Below, piece by piece: positions 12,640-23,490 of a DNA stretch of 64,000 nt; the first letter of the stretch is position 1, and each line of letters starts with the position of its first letter. Source of the DNA: Epinephelus fuscoguttatus (taxonomy: Eukaryota > Chordata > Actinopteri > Perciformes > Serranidae); assembly GCF_011397635.1 (NCBI RefSeq), contig NC_064761.1, forward strand, positions 26,515,643 through 26,579,642, given 5' to 3'. A program made the position numbers and the translations under genes. Under the pieces are notes generated by a model, which saw only the letters and a program-made list of their open reading frames with translations, made no database searches and had not been told where the DNA came from.

Positions 12640-13180
12640 CCAGGTTTCAGGAGGTAATGTTTATTTGTACAGGGACAAGTATGTAGCATAAAACAATGCC
12701 ACACCGTAGCATTTACAACCTAGGATAATTTGCAATGCCTGTCCCCAAATGGTTCTTCAGAATACATAAAACTCAACAACAAATACACAAGAGGCAGCAA
12801 CAATAAATACGCACATTAAGAACACTAAACTCAACTAGAAAAACACAGACAGCGCAGTAAAAGAACAGAACAACAAGCACCAGATCATTCATTAATGACT
12901 ACATGACTGATCCCTCTCCAAAACCTGTTTCAATGTGAGTTTAATGGCCCCAGTTGGGATCTAGTTTGAGTTCTGCATGTACAAAATTACACATGAACAG
13001 AAAATGCTGTTTGTCCAGATCAGGATTTACATGAGAGCATCAAACAGTTCCCACTGGATGCTCCATGTCTTACTGAGCCCGAAACACAAGATCAATGAGC
13101 ACCTGAGGAGCCTGATTATGTAGGCGTTTATAGATGAGTTTGAGTTTAGCAAATATTATGATTCACTAGAGTTGGTTTTC
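12640..13180 (-). mobile_element. Possible retroelement 3' region
   Basis: On the minus strand this looks like non-coding 3' sequence ending near TGTACAAATAAACATTACC (12650-12670). It recalls untranslated ends of fish LINEs, but no protein segment is visible to confirm this. It could instead be unique intergenic DNA. Confidence 0.25.
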
Positions 13181-13672
13181 TGTGCCTGTATAAATAGAGC
13201 TTGTCTGCGTGCATCAGATTAGAGACGCAAACATCAAAATGAAAGTCCAATGAGCTCAGTGCAGATCTGAGAACGTCAGAAATGACCAACACATTCTCAC
13301 CTCGTCACATATCGACGTTTAATCATGGACCTTCCACGTCCAGATATGACGTGAAAGGGACCCTGGGTGCGTTGGTTGTTGACGTTCTGGGACACTGTGT
13401 CAAGTTCTGCCTGTTACATGTGTTGTCTTCTTTCAAAATACACTTCTGTTTTGACAGGAAATGTCCCATTTACATACAGTCTCTTTCAAAATAAACGCAC
13501 TAGGTCAGTACAACATGAATCGACGAATATGGATGATGGTGATTTTTGGACCCATCCACCATGACTCCTGGCCACCTTACTTGACTTTTGCCACCTTAAC
13601 TTTCGTTCTTGTCCCACCATGTTGCCACATTAAGCTATACCAGCAACCGGCTGTGTATCATGCTGACGTTAA

Positions 13673-14733
13673 AGGGATAGTGCACCCAAAAATGAAAATT
13701 CAGCCATTATCTACTCACCCTCATGCTGAGGAAGGCTCTGGAAGTTTTAGAGTCCTCACATCCCTTGCAGAGATTGGCAGGGGGAGCAGCCAGCACACCT
13801 AATGGCTGACAGCGCCCCAGACTAACGTCCAAGAACACAAAACTGAATCCACAACATGCTCATCCGTAGTGATCCAAGTGTGCTGCAGCCCCGACATAAA
13901 AAGTTATTTGGAAAAACGTTATATGAACTCTGTTTTTAGCCTCACTGTAGCCTGTAGCTCTGACTGCTTCTCTGTGCTCCGTGCTCACGTGTGCGCGCGC
14001 TCAGGGTGATTGGTCTCTGAAGAGCAGCAGCAGTCTCGTCAGTACTGATGTCCAGATTCTCAAGTGCAGGCATCGTCAATTCCCAGTCTGAGCAGCAAAG
14101 ACTTTCCTCATCCGTTGGCATTGCTTTGCATTTGAAACAACTACACCACCAGGTTTCCAGTGCTCGACTCCAGTATTCTGCGGCTGGCTGAGGGTCATGA
14201 GCTGCGGCGGCTGCTTCGTCCAGTAGTCTGAGTTCTGTGTCCGTATACTCGGGCTCAAACAAATACGGCTCAACAAAGAAATGCTGTTCCTCTACAGTGA
14301 GGCTAAAAACAGAGTTCATATGGCGTTTTTCGAAACAACTTTTTATGTCGCGGCTGCAGCACACTTGGATCACTACAGATGAGCATGTTGGAGATATTTT
14401 GTGGATTCAATTTTGTGTTCTTGGACGTTAGTCTGGGGCGCCGTCAGCCATTAGGTGTGCTGGCTGCTCCCCCTGCCAATCTCCGCAAGCAGGGGCGGAC
14501 TGGGACTAAAAAACAGCCCTGGACTTTGACTCGGCCCAGCCCACAACAACCGGTGCGCGGAAACTCATAGATATCTATGGGCCGGCTGGCAACCAATTTA
14601 AAGGCTGCCACCTCGCGGACTGGACGTGGAACAGTAGATTATTAGGAAGAAAAAGGAAGAAAAAAAAACGGTGAGTGAGGGGTATGGGTGAGTAGATAAT
14701 GGCTGAATTTTGATTTTTGAGTGCACTATCCCT
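13673..14733. mobile_element. Foldback TTAA-flanked DNA transposon
   Basis: Bounded by TTAA at 13669-13672 and 14734-14737. Ends are AGGGATAGTGCACCC and GAGTGCACTATCCCT, inverted with respect to each other. The inversion continues deep: left-arm blocks such as CTAATGGCTGACAGCGCC and GATCCAAGTGTGCTGCAG (13800-13895) recur inverted at about 14345-14460. The right arm has an extra block at about 14490-14680. The centre (about 13955-14290) is single-copy and carries a reading frame. No transposase is present. Confidence 0.85.
13942..14373 (-). CDS. Transposon-borne frame resembling the P2X7 C-terminal (ballast) domain
   Basis: 143-codon open frame inside the foldback element. Residues 36-52 read PYLFEPEYTDTELRLLD. 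Residues 75-97 contain WWCSCFKCKAMPT then DEESLCCSDWE. The spacing W-C-x-C-x2-C-x2-M-P-T-x2-E-S-x-C-C resembles the Cys-rich cytosolic tail domain of P2X7 receptors, which also occurs in many fish proteins annotated as P2X7-like. There are no membrane segments, so it is not a receptor. The first 25 or so codons lie in the inverted arm. Whether it is expressed is unknown; it may be a captured host fragment or a decayed element gene. Confidence 0.5.
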   Translation of the reverse strand: MIQVCCSRDIKSCFEKRHMNSVFSLTVEEQHFFVEPYLFEPEYTDTELRLLDEAAAAAHDPQPAAEYWSRALETWWCSCFKCKAMPTDEESLCCSDWELTMPALENLDISTDETAAALQRPITLSARTREHGAQRSSQSYRLQ

Positions 14734-14823
14734 TTAAAGGCAGCTTTTCTTGTCAGAGTCTGACATTGCAAGTCACTGCCCAAGTGCCGGATTTGACGAC
14801 CACGGAGTAAGACCGGGTTGCTT

Positions 14824-17266
14824 CAGGTCTTCAGGTCCCAAGATCAGCAGTGGATTCAGGCTGTCTGAGGGGCAGAAAGGAAAAAGGACACCAGCACACA
14901 GAAAGTTTCTCCACATGTAGGGCAGCATATATGGCACTGCATCGTGTTTTCCCCAGGGAACCCCAGCTGATGCATAGCAGAAAGTGGACGGAGTAAGGAG
15001 GACTACTTCATAATTATTCAGGACAAGATTAAACCATCAGCTAGAGAGTCAATCCTTGCACTACTTGGGGTGGTTCAGCCAGGTAGAGTGAAGGATATAG
15101 GTATGAATCTCATCGCTCTCTTACTTTTACCAATAATGCTCTACTTTGTTTTGTTTTGTTCTTTTGCTGTTTTGCAAAAACCAATAAACAGATGATAAAA
15201 AAGAAAGAAAGAAAGTCAATCCTTTGAGGCAACCAGGTGGTTTTGGGCGGCTACATCAAGCTGACACTAAGCTTTTGTTTTGAGTCCTGACTTCAACTCC
15301 ACCAAAAATACATGGACTGCCCTGAAAAGACGAGCCCCTGCAAGAAAACCAACACATTCGGTTGAACTCAACAAGAGCAGAATTTTGCCAGAAGCTTTCT
15401 TATGGCAAAATGTGCTCGGGGATACGCAACCTAATAGTAGCTGTGATTAAGCAACCGGTCGGGCAGATGGCTGCCCACCAATATCCTGGTTCCGTTTGAG
15501 GTTTCTTCCTGTTAGAAGAGAGTTTTACCTCGACACCACCGCCACGCACATGGGAGAATTGTTGGTACTTTGTAAATTAACGAGTATGATCTCGACCTGC
15601 TGTGTATGAAAAGTGTCATGAGATAACTTTTGTTGTGATTTGGCGCCATAATACACAGGTCCCCTACTGGTATACGTAAACTTTTGATTCTACTCTTCAT
15701 CTCTCTTCGACCATATGTCTTCTTTCATGTTCGTCCATATGGATTTCCTGTGTGTGTGTGTTGTCGCTGAACTGAACTATGATCAATAGCTCTGCCAGTG
15801 TTCTTCCATGCCCCATCACCTGCCTGGTGCTCAGACAACAGGAAGATCAGGGCTGTAACTCGTCAGTGTCAATCACAGGTAAGTGAAGCGATGTTGAATA
15901 TCACACGCCACAGAGTGAGAAGATTCAAGAGTGACAGGAGTGGAGGTTGTCTTCTTATCTGCAGCATGAAAAAAAAGACAAATGAAAATTTGCTCAATCC
16001 AAAATCAATTTTTCAGTTTCCTTTTAGCTGCAGCGCAGTTAGCGCCTAAATCATCCCACTGATTTATGACTGCAGGTCAAGGTTTCTCACAACCTTCTCC
16101 CTGTTCCTGTGATGTTTTATTCAGCTGTAACATTTCTCCTCTCGCTGTGCTGCAGTGTGAGACAGGTCGAGACAGAGGGGGAGGAAGAGGAGAGGGTGAA
16201 GGAGGATAGGGAGAGGGGAGCAGGTAAAATCTGGAGAGAAGCAGTGCGATACAGGTAAATAACAGATGAGAGAATATGATATCAGTATCTGGAGGCCAGC
16301 GTGACATTTACTGGGAGTGTAATTTTCACACTGGGCTGCGCAGAAAACCCCAAAAGACACTGCAGAGCATCTGAACCCGCTGATGACACCTGACCTGAGG
16401 AGCCAATAGTAGTATGCTCAGTGTGGCTCAGTGTTATCAGCAAAACATACTTAAAATCAGTGGTGTAGTGGTGATTGATGAGGCGGGTGTACTGGTGGAA
16501 AAAGAAGTGGTTATGTGACGTACACCTGCACATACTCTCCACTACACCGCTGCTTCAAGAACCAAAAACAGTGTTTGTCATGCAGACAGATGTGATTGTG
16601 TTATATTGTTATAATTTTGCATTATTGTTACTGGTTTGTATTAATGTGAAAGAAGCATTTTATTGTTACAAATTTAGATCTGTGACCATATGTCATATTT
16701 TAGTGATCCACACACTTAAAAATGTGTTTTTCTGTTGTTTGTTGCCCTCTAAAATGTCTGACCTTTGCTATACTGACTTGAATCTGAGCCACGTTTGTCA
16801 CCAGAGAGTTGTTTTTACATTCCTCTACCAAAGAGGGTGATGTGCACTTCTCTAAAATCTGAGATTCAAATCGAGGCAAGGTGGATTAGGTAAATCAAAG
16901 AAAGAAGCCTGACATGTTCAGCGCAGAACGGACTTAATACAGTTAACATAAATATCTCTGACATACGGAATATATCTTTCATCAGTCTTTGATTAGACCT
17001 CTTGTATAATTACACAATAACAATGTGACGATGTGAACATACTGCAACATAGCAGCAGATATCATTGTGTTGTTGTTTCACAACCACTAATGCTGTGTCA
17101 GCCACTGCCAGTTAAGCTAAGCTAACAAGCTAACAAACAACAACAAATTAATGATGCTAACTACAGTTACCATTCTGAAACGTATGCCAGTCACCATCGC
17201 CGATTTTGGTGCACAAAACACTCCTCATCTGCAGATCCAGACAGCATCACCGCAGATTTAAAAATA
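14824..17266. other. Gene-free stretch with a possible retro-derived 3' end
   Basis: Near 15150-15215 there is TTTTGCAAAAACCAATAAAC followed by an A/G-rich tail (AAAAAAGAAAGAAAGAAAG), which looks like the 3' end of a reverse-transcribed sequence. The rest shows no exon or element I recognise. Confidence 0.4.
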
Positions 17267-17298
17267 TTACTACTACTACTACTACTACTACTACTACC

Positions 17299-17328
<30 letters not shown>
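17267..17328. repeat. Compound trinucleotide microsatellite (TAC)n(AAT)n
   Basis: About 10 TAC units followed directly by about 10 AAT units. Confidence 0.95.
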
Positions 17329-17331
<3 letters not shown>

Positions 17332-19341
17332 AAAAATCAATATTTTCAATCACACTGGTTCTAAACCTTTTTCATGTCAAGGACCACTACATTGACACAT
17401 ATTAAGTCACAGACCTCCATTTGATAAGATTTCGGTTGTTAGATATCATTCAGACCAGAATTCTGTATTTGTCAACTCCTGAGGAGATAACTTTGGAGAA
17501 AGTGAACCCTATAATCTGAGCTGTTACAGCTCGTACTCACACTGGGCTCACATCTATAGTGAACTAAACAATGAAAATAAACTATTCCCTATTTTTCTGG
17601 GGACCCCCTGTAAAAAAAATCTGAAGAATTCTGCATATTTTTCTGCAGTCTGGGTCCAAATGAGGGACACATGAAGGTAGAACGGTTCGTATGATATCCT
17701 ATGAAGTAGCACCCCATGCGTTATGTTACGTGATTAACGTATAGTTACGTAATTAAAGTTAGTTAGTAAAGTTACTGAGGGTTTAGGAAAAGAAAAATGG
17801 CAAGGATGGGCCTTAAAATTACTTAAAGGTTACACGGTTCCAATCAAAGTCCTGGGGAAAGTCCATGTATTTGTGACCCATCCACCACCCTGACATGCCG
17901 TCTTACAAGACTGCTTCCTAGTTTACTCCTGTAAGCGCATTGGTCATGTGATCGCAGCAACTCATTTTCCACAGGATAGGTACGACTTTGGGTGTGTTAC
18001 ACTTTGGAGGAAAACCTATGTACAGTTTGTGAGAACAGCCTGTCAAACATGGTTAAATCGCCTCTGATGTTTCCTCTAATGCTAACGCTAGCCATCCTGA
18101 TGCACACTACTCTTTGATCGGTCAACCTACAGGCACGAGCAGTGAATTTCTTAGTGAGGGACAAATAGTAAATCTGCTTTCTGCCCTATTTTCTGTATTT
18201 ATTTTTCACTTTTATGTGATTAAAACCACGTGAAATGTAAAATTAATCCTAGTTGAGTTTTTTTTACAGACTTTAAATGTGTCTTGAGGGGAACTTTAAT
18301 TGTTCATATGTTTTGTGGGTAAAATCTTAATCTGCAAAATAACTACAGATACATCAGATACATGTAGTGGAGTATAAAGTATGATATTTTCCTCTGAAGT
18401 GCAGGCTCACATATAAAGTACTGAAGAATTGTGCAGCACTTGAGTAAATGCTCTTAATGTGGGGTGAGGGTGTGGCACCTATGGGATGATCTGCAACTGT
18501 GTATCTGGAACTATATTTTATTTCAGTGGTTTACAGTAATATAAAAGCATTTGCTGGGAGTCAGACATCCTCACCCTGCAGCAGGAGTATGGCTGCTCAT
18601 TCATTTATGAATAGTTATGTATCGCACTAAAGCAAAGCACAGTGAGCGCAGGGTTGAGCCTGTTACACAAAAACCATCCGCTCCATCTCCCCACTTATCG
18701 AATTTTGTCTCACTGCTTTCCAGAAGCGCATGAGCTCTTCTATTGCTGAAGACACTCACTATTGTACGCATCCTCCTGCCCGTCTGCTCCTCTCAAACAT
18801 CCAGTCATTTAACAAGGCAGAAGAAACGGAGAAAGAAAGGGATCAATAGTTAAGTACAAAGAGCCAGAGCTGGACTGACAACCAAACAGGCAGCGTCACT
18901 ATTGATCTGGATCGGTTGGGATATGATGGATTTGAGAGGAGAGCACTGTCTTCTCCGGTTAAAGCCATGTGGATGCAGGATGGACATGAACAAACACAAT
19001 ACAGTATGTTACACTTACAAAATACTGCCCTTTGCAACAAGTGAGAATCTCTGCAGCTGGAATCACGACATTTACTGTTTGGGCTGCAGTTTGTCAAAGG
19101 TTACACTGAAAAAACAACATGGAAACCTTGGAGAAGATTTTTTTTTTTTTTTGCCAAAATGTAACCAACACCTTTATATTTGTAATTAATCAAGGACCAT
19201 CTGGTTGGCCTTGACATACCAACTCAGCGGACAAAACACGCGATGAATGACGTTGAAGCTACCCTTGAAAGAAACCTTGGTCTCAAACATCCTCACAAAT
19301 AACAGCCCAGCCAAGGATTCAGCCCTTTATCAACACCGAAT

Positions 19342-19380
<39 letters not shown>

Positions 19381-20006
19381 CGAAAGGAATTTGATTATGT
19401 CCACATCAAGCTCAAAAACAGTTTCACTTGTTTAGGTTAAATTTGGTGGTTTCAGGGTTTTGTTCATTTGCATTTTAAAAGAAAAAGCAAAATACAGGTT
19501 TGGTGGGAAACTAGAGAGAAACCTGGGAGATGAAAGCAAAAACAGAAACACACACATGCATACACACCCCCTAATCAGCTACCCTGAGGAGCCTCCCTTG
19601 TTCAGGAGGGGCCCTGCACCTGCTGTGGCAGCTTGGGGGCTCCTGGGAGAGAACGTTGAGGAGGCCCAGGAGAGGAGCGCCTGGTTCCAACATATCACTT
19701 TTGTTAAACAGCATATTATTCCTGGGATGTACCCCCACCCTACCTCACCCCCTCACCCTCCACCATCCCCCAGGACACATCCCAGTCTTGGCTCCAGCCT
19801 CAGGCGGAGCCCAAAGCTTCAACGCTCCAGCTTCATAGTGTCTACAGCACCTTTACGTCCCTGACAGTTTTCACCCTCAAGGCCTCCTCCCTGTCTGAGC
19901 AGCGATTCCCACCCCAAGGCTCAGTCTACTCAGAGCAAAACAAGCCCTGCATCCAAGACACCTGTGACTTCTTACCTCCATCCTACATCTAGCTTTAAAC
20001 ACCAGC
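17329..20006. other. Gene-free stretch with repeat fragments and a CA run
   Basis: Around 18340-18450 a fragment resembles the common fish repeat also present at 59814-60725 (GTAGTGGAGTATAAAGTATG). A perfect CA run spans 19345-19379. Open frames near 19460-19864 are Pro/His-rich and compositional. No gene supported. Confidence 0.5.
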
Positions 20007-20010
20007 TTAA

Positions 20011-21336
20011 AGACATTTTGGGAAATACGTTTATTCGCTTTCTTGCTGAGAATCAGATGACAGGACAATACCACTCGCGATTCAGTGTGAAGCTACAGCC
20101 AGCGGCTAGTGAGTTTAGCTTAGCATAAAGACTGGAAACAGCTAGTCTGGCTCTATAGGGCTTCATTTACTCCGTGAGACACACCTGAGCCCTGTGTGGT
20201 TTTTAAATAAACCTCACCACCTTCCCACGGAGCCCCTCTCTCGTCCCTCACTATTGTCTGATTTCATGCATGCTCACATGACTGACACTGACTTCCACGT
20301 TTCTTTCTGCTCTTTAATTTTTTTGTAATTAAATATAAACACTCCTTACTTGCAAATTTGTCTGGTCTCCCATTTTTGTTGCAGCCTTGGAGCTCATTAA
20401 AGGTCTAGTATGCAGCTGAGGAGAAAGATAGTTGATTGTTGTCATATACAGATGACCTCGTGGCGGTAGTGGGACCAGATCACCAGCCCAAAGGGTTAAT
20501 ATTTGATGATCTGAGAATCAACTATCTTTCTCCAGATTTACATAATGCACCTTTAATACAGCACAAAAAAAAACCTGTTTAGTCTATATCCAATCAGAAA
20601 AGAAGATGAAGATGCGCATCCCAAGTTCCCTGAGATCGAGGTGATGTTTTTAAATGATACATGTTATGTAATTCTGCGTAATATAAAGCAGAGAAAAGCA
20701 GCAAATCCTGACATGTGAGGAGCTGGAGCCAGAAAATATGTTGCAAGATTGCTTGATAAATAACTTAAACTGTTAATCAATTATCAGAAAGGTCTCATTA
20801 TTTTTCTGACAGATGCGGTTCTAAAAAATGAAGTGTAAAAATGAAATTATGTGCCAAATTTGAGCAGTAACTACCTAGACTCTTTGCTGTTAAACGCCGC
20901 AAAACAGTAACTTGTTATTCAGATTAAACAAACAACATATAACATATCAATTAGCGAGTTTTTGAAGTGCTGGTAGGAGGACTTTGTTGCCTTTGGGTAG
21001 AGCCAGGCTAGCTGTTTCCCCTTGTTTCCAGTCTTTATGCTAAGCTAAGCTAACTGGCTCCAGCTACATATTTACCATACAGGCATCAAACTCTTTGCAA
21101 GAAAACAAATAAGAATGTGTACGCGTGTGAATGTATATGATTGATTGGTTGTTTTTTCCATTCTTGCCTTATTTAAATGTTGTCTTAATGTGTTTCATGA
21201 TGACCATGATGAAGGCCACATGCTGAAACGCGTTGGTTTTGCAATCAAGTAATTTTAAATACTTCAAGTGTTTCTGGAGTTCCGACACCAAGGAAGCAAA
21301 TAAGCACATTTCCACAAAATGTTGAACTATTCCTTT
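20011..21336. mobile_element. TTAA-type DNA element with subterminal inverted repeats
   Basis: Left end follows TTAA at 20007-20010 and reads AGACATTTTGGGAAATACG. Right end reads CCACAAAATGTTGAACTATT then CCTTTAG. Further in, TTTAGCTTAGCATAAAGACT (about 20113-20132) is inverted as AGTCTTTATGCTAAGCTAAG (about 21031-21050). A smaller element sits inside at 20401-20552. No transposase frame. Confidence 0.7.
20401..20552. mobile_element. Small TTAA MITE nested in the 20011-21336 element
   Basis: TTAA at 20397-20400 and 20553-20556. Ends are AGGTCTAGTATGCAG and CATAATGCACCT. Internal blocks GGAGAAAGATAGTTGATT and ATCAACTATCTTTCTCC are inverted to each other, so the whole 152 bp could fold into a hairpin. 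Confidence 0.75.
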
Positions 21337-21354
21337 AGGTCTGCTGTCTTATGC

Positions 21355-22560
21355 ATGGATGGATTACTGAACGGGCCCACCGGGCACAGGCCCAGGGGCC
21401 TTTAGTGTCAGGGCCCCCCCGTCCTTCACCTGTAAAATGTCACCCAAATTAAAAGTTTGTGGATGTGTTTTTCTAAATCCATGATCTGAAAAAAATTGTT
21501 ACGCACAGGACCCTTGTGAAGACACAATTCCTCCTTTGCCTCTCTCAACTGGTTATCTATCTCACTGTACCTCTCCCTCCCTGTCTTTCATTTGGCTCCA
21601 CAGGTGCATAAAGGGGTGGAGCTGTCCTCCCTGTCTGTGTCCACATTCTGTGTGCGGTTGACATCCTCCTCCTCCTCCTCCTCATCATCATCATCATCAT
21701 CATCCACCTGAATGTTTCTATCTGACCTGCTGAAAGTTGAACATGACTCTGTGCAACTTATTCCTCTGTCTTGCTGTGGCTGTGTCCCACCGCCACATTT
21801 TCTTCACTGATTCTTGGTTAAATAACTCTCTGAAGGTTTCCGATGAATGCGAGAAACGCAGAAAATCAAACCTGTTTTGAAAATTTTGATGATGGATGAA
21901 GGTTTTGGACTCAGACGTGTGAAAATTTCAGACGAATAAAACAGACCCAAAGTGCAAAGACCTTAACACGTGCTGGCTGGGAAGAGACAAAATGACCACA
22001 AAGAGACACAAAACAACCAGAGAATACAAACAGTCCTTCCAAAAAGACACCAAACAACCTGAATTTCCAACTTGAACGCCCCCTGGAATTGGATGTCCAG
22101 CTCAAAAAGTTGGAGGAACCTTGCCAACTCCGACCTCAAAATCCAAGATGGCCGCTATGTTCATCAACAGTAGTGAAAGCTGTAGTCTCACACAGTTTAC
22201 TGTAACATTCATGTCTATTTTGTGTCTCATTAACAGTCGTACACACAGTACTATCCAACTTCTATGTGTGGACATGTTGCTATGGTGTCTCCATGCACAA
22301 AATACAGTGTAATATGTGGTTATCAACTGATACTACTAACCTGACTAGAACAGGTATTGCTAACAACATGCTGGTTTTCCAATTTCCTTTACTGGAACGT
22401 GATCAACTCGGGCTTGATGTCATTTCCAGCTCCGACCTCCAGCTTTCAAGCTTAATGGAATGTGACGTTGCTCCTATGTCAAAGAGGTGGTGGGGCCTTT
22501 TGCTTGTCTCTGCCCAGGGGCCCATTGTCTCACATTCCACCCCTGGTCTTATGGTCATGT
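21355..22560 (+). repeat. Dispersed repeat A, copy 2, interrupted
   Basis: First block 21355-21450 (GGATGGATTACTGAACGGGC, GGCACAGGCCCAGGGGCC) matches 299-400. A second block at 21970-22030 (GGGAAGAGACAAAATGACC) matches about 414-440. A third at about 22505-22545 (GCCCAGGGGCCCATTGTCTC) matches about 570-600. Intervening DNA at 21450-21970 and 22030-22500 is absent from copy 1. A CCT/CAT trinucleotide run lies at 21664-21704. Confidence 0.55.
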
Positions 22561-23486
22561 AAGCGGCTGAGAAGCTTGTCCTCTCAGTATCAAGCCACAA
22601 AGCCTCCTGTAGCAGCAACAGCCGCGGCCTTGAGTCCTGCCCACTGGGAGATCCTGAATCACTAAAAGGTGAAGGAGCAAAGAACCAAGAAATTAAGCCT
22701 CTCAGCGGCAGCACTACCTGAGCTCTATACATCAAAGAGCTGAGCAGAAATCAGCAGGGAGTTTTTTCTATTTCACTGGGGACTCTTTCAGCACCGCGCT
22801 GCCTGACAAATAGGCTGGAAGGTTCAGTGCATTAACCCACATGTTGACACTAGGCTGCGAGCGATAGAGGAGCAATACGGGGCTGCAGAGAATGACATAT
22901 GGCTCAGGTCTTTGGGGTGCAATAAACATACATGCACACACAGGCGAAAACACACAGACATGTACAGGCACACCTAACACACAGCTAAAGAAGTGCTGTT
23001 ATGGCTGCTTGGTTTATCTGTGATCTACTTGTTGGAGGATTTTCTCAGAAATCAACCTGGATCCTCAGTAGTCGCTGTGAGAGAGGTGAAAGTGGTCCTT
23101 CTAGGTGCTTCAACGCTCCAGTCAGAGAGCTGCCACAACACAGCTGTACACGTGTGTGTGTGTGTGTGTGAGAGAGCTTTGAGATGAGCCCTCATTAGAC
23201 TGAGGAAGAGCCACAGACACAACACAACCACACAGACAGAGATACAGAAACAGTCTCACACACATGGGGAGGCGGGTCCCGCCGAGGGAAACAGTAACGG
23301 CAGAATGAAAACAGAGAAACTTCCACAGCACCTGTGTAGACAAGAGAGATTAAGGGATTGAGATCAACAGTGGTGCAACTCTGATCAGAGGACACAGACC
23401 TCAGTGAAATCATCACTCAAGTCTGCATAAAAAGTTTTACTAACCTATCACATTGTTACTTTGAGGTGATTGAACAAGTCTCAAAT
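22561..23486. other. Gene-free stretch with a GT microsatellite
   Basis: A short GT run is at about 23152-23170. The open frames here are short and unconvincing. No gene or element ends recognised. Confidence 0.5.
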
Positions 23487-23490
23487 TTAA

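Larger units (their letters stand above)
13282..14823 (-). repeat. Dispersed repeat B, copy 3, split by a TTAA element
   Basis: Reverse-oriented copy. The outer part spans 13282-13668 (ACACATTCTCACCTCGTCAC, GACGTTCTGGGACACTGTG). The remainder resumes at 14738-14823 (GCAAGTCACTGCCCAAG). Copies 1 and 2 are uninterrupted at the corresponding place (CCGTCCTTTA...), so the 13673-14733 block is a later insertion. Confidence 0.8.

Noticed and set aside
19460..19864. 134-codon Pro/His-rich plus-strand frame
   Set aside because: Compositional bias (CACC/CCTC runs) explains the lack of stops; no splice or protein-family support.
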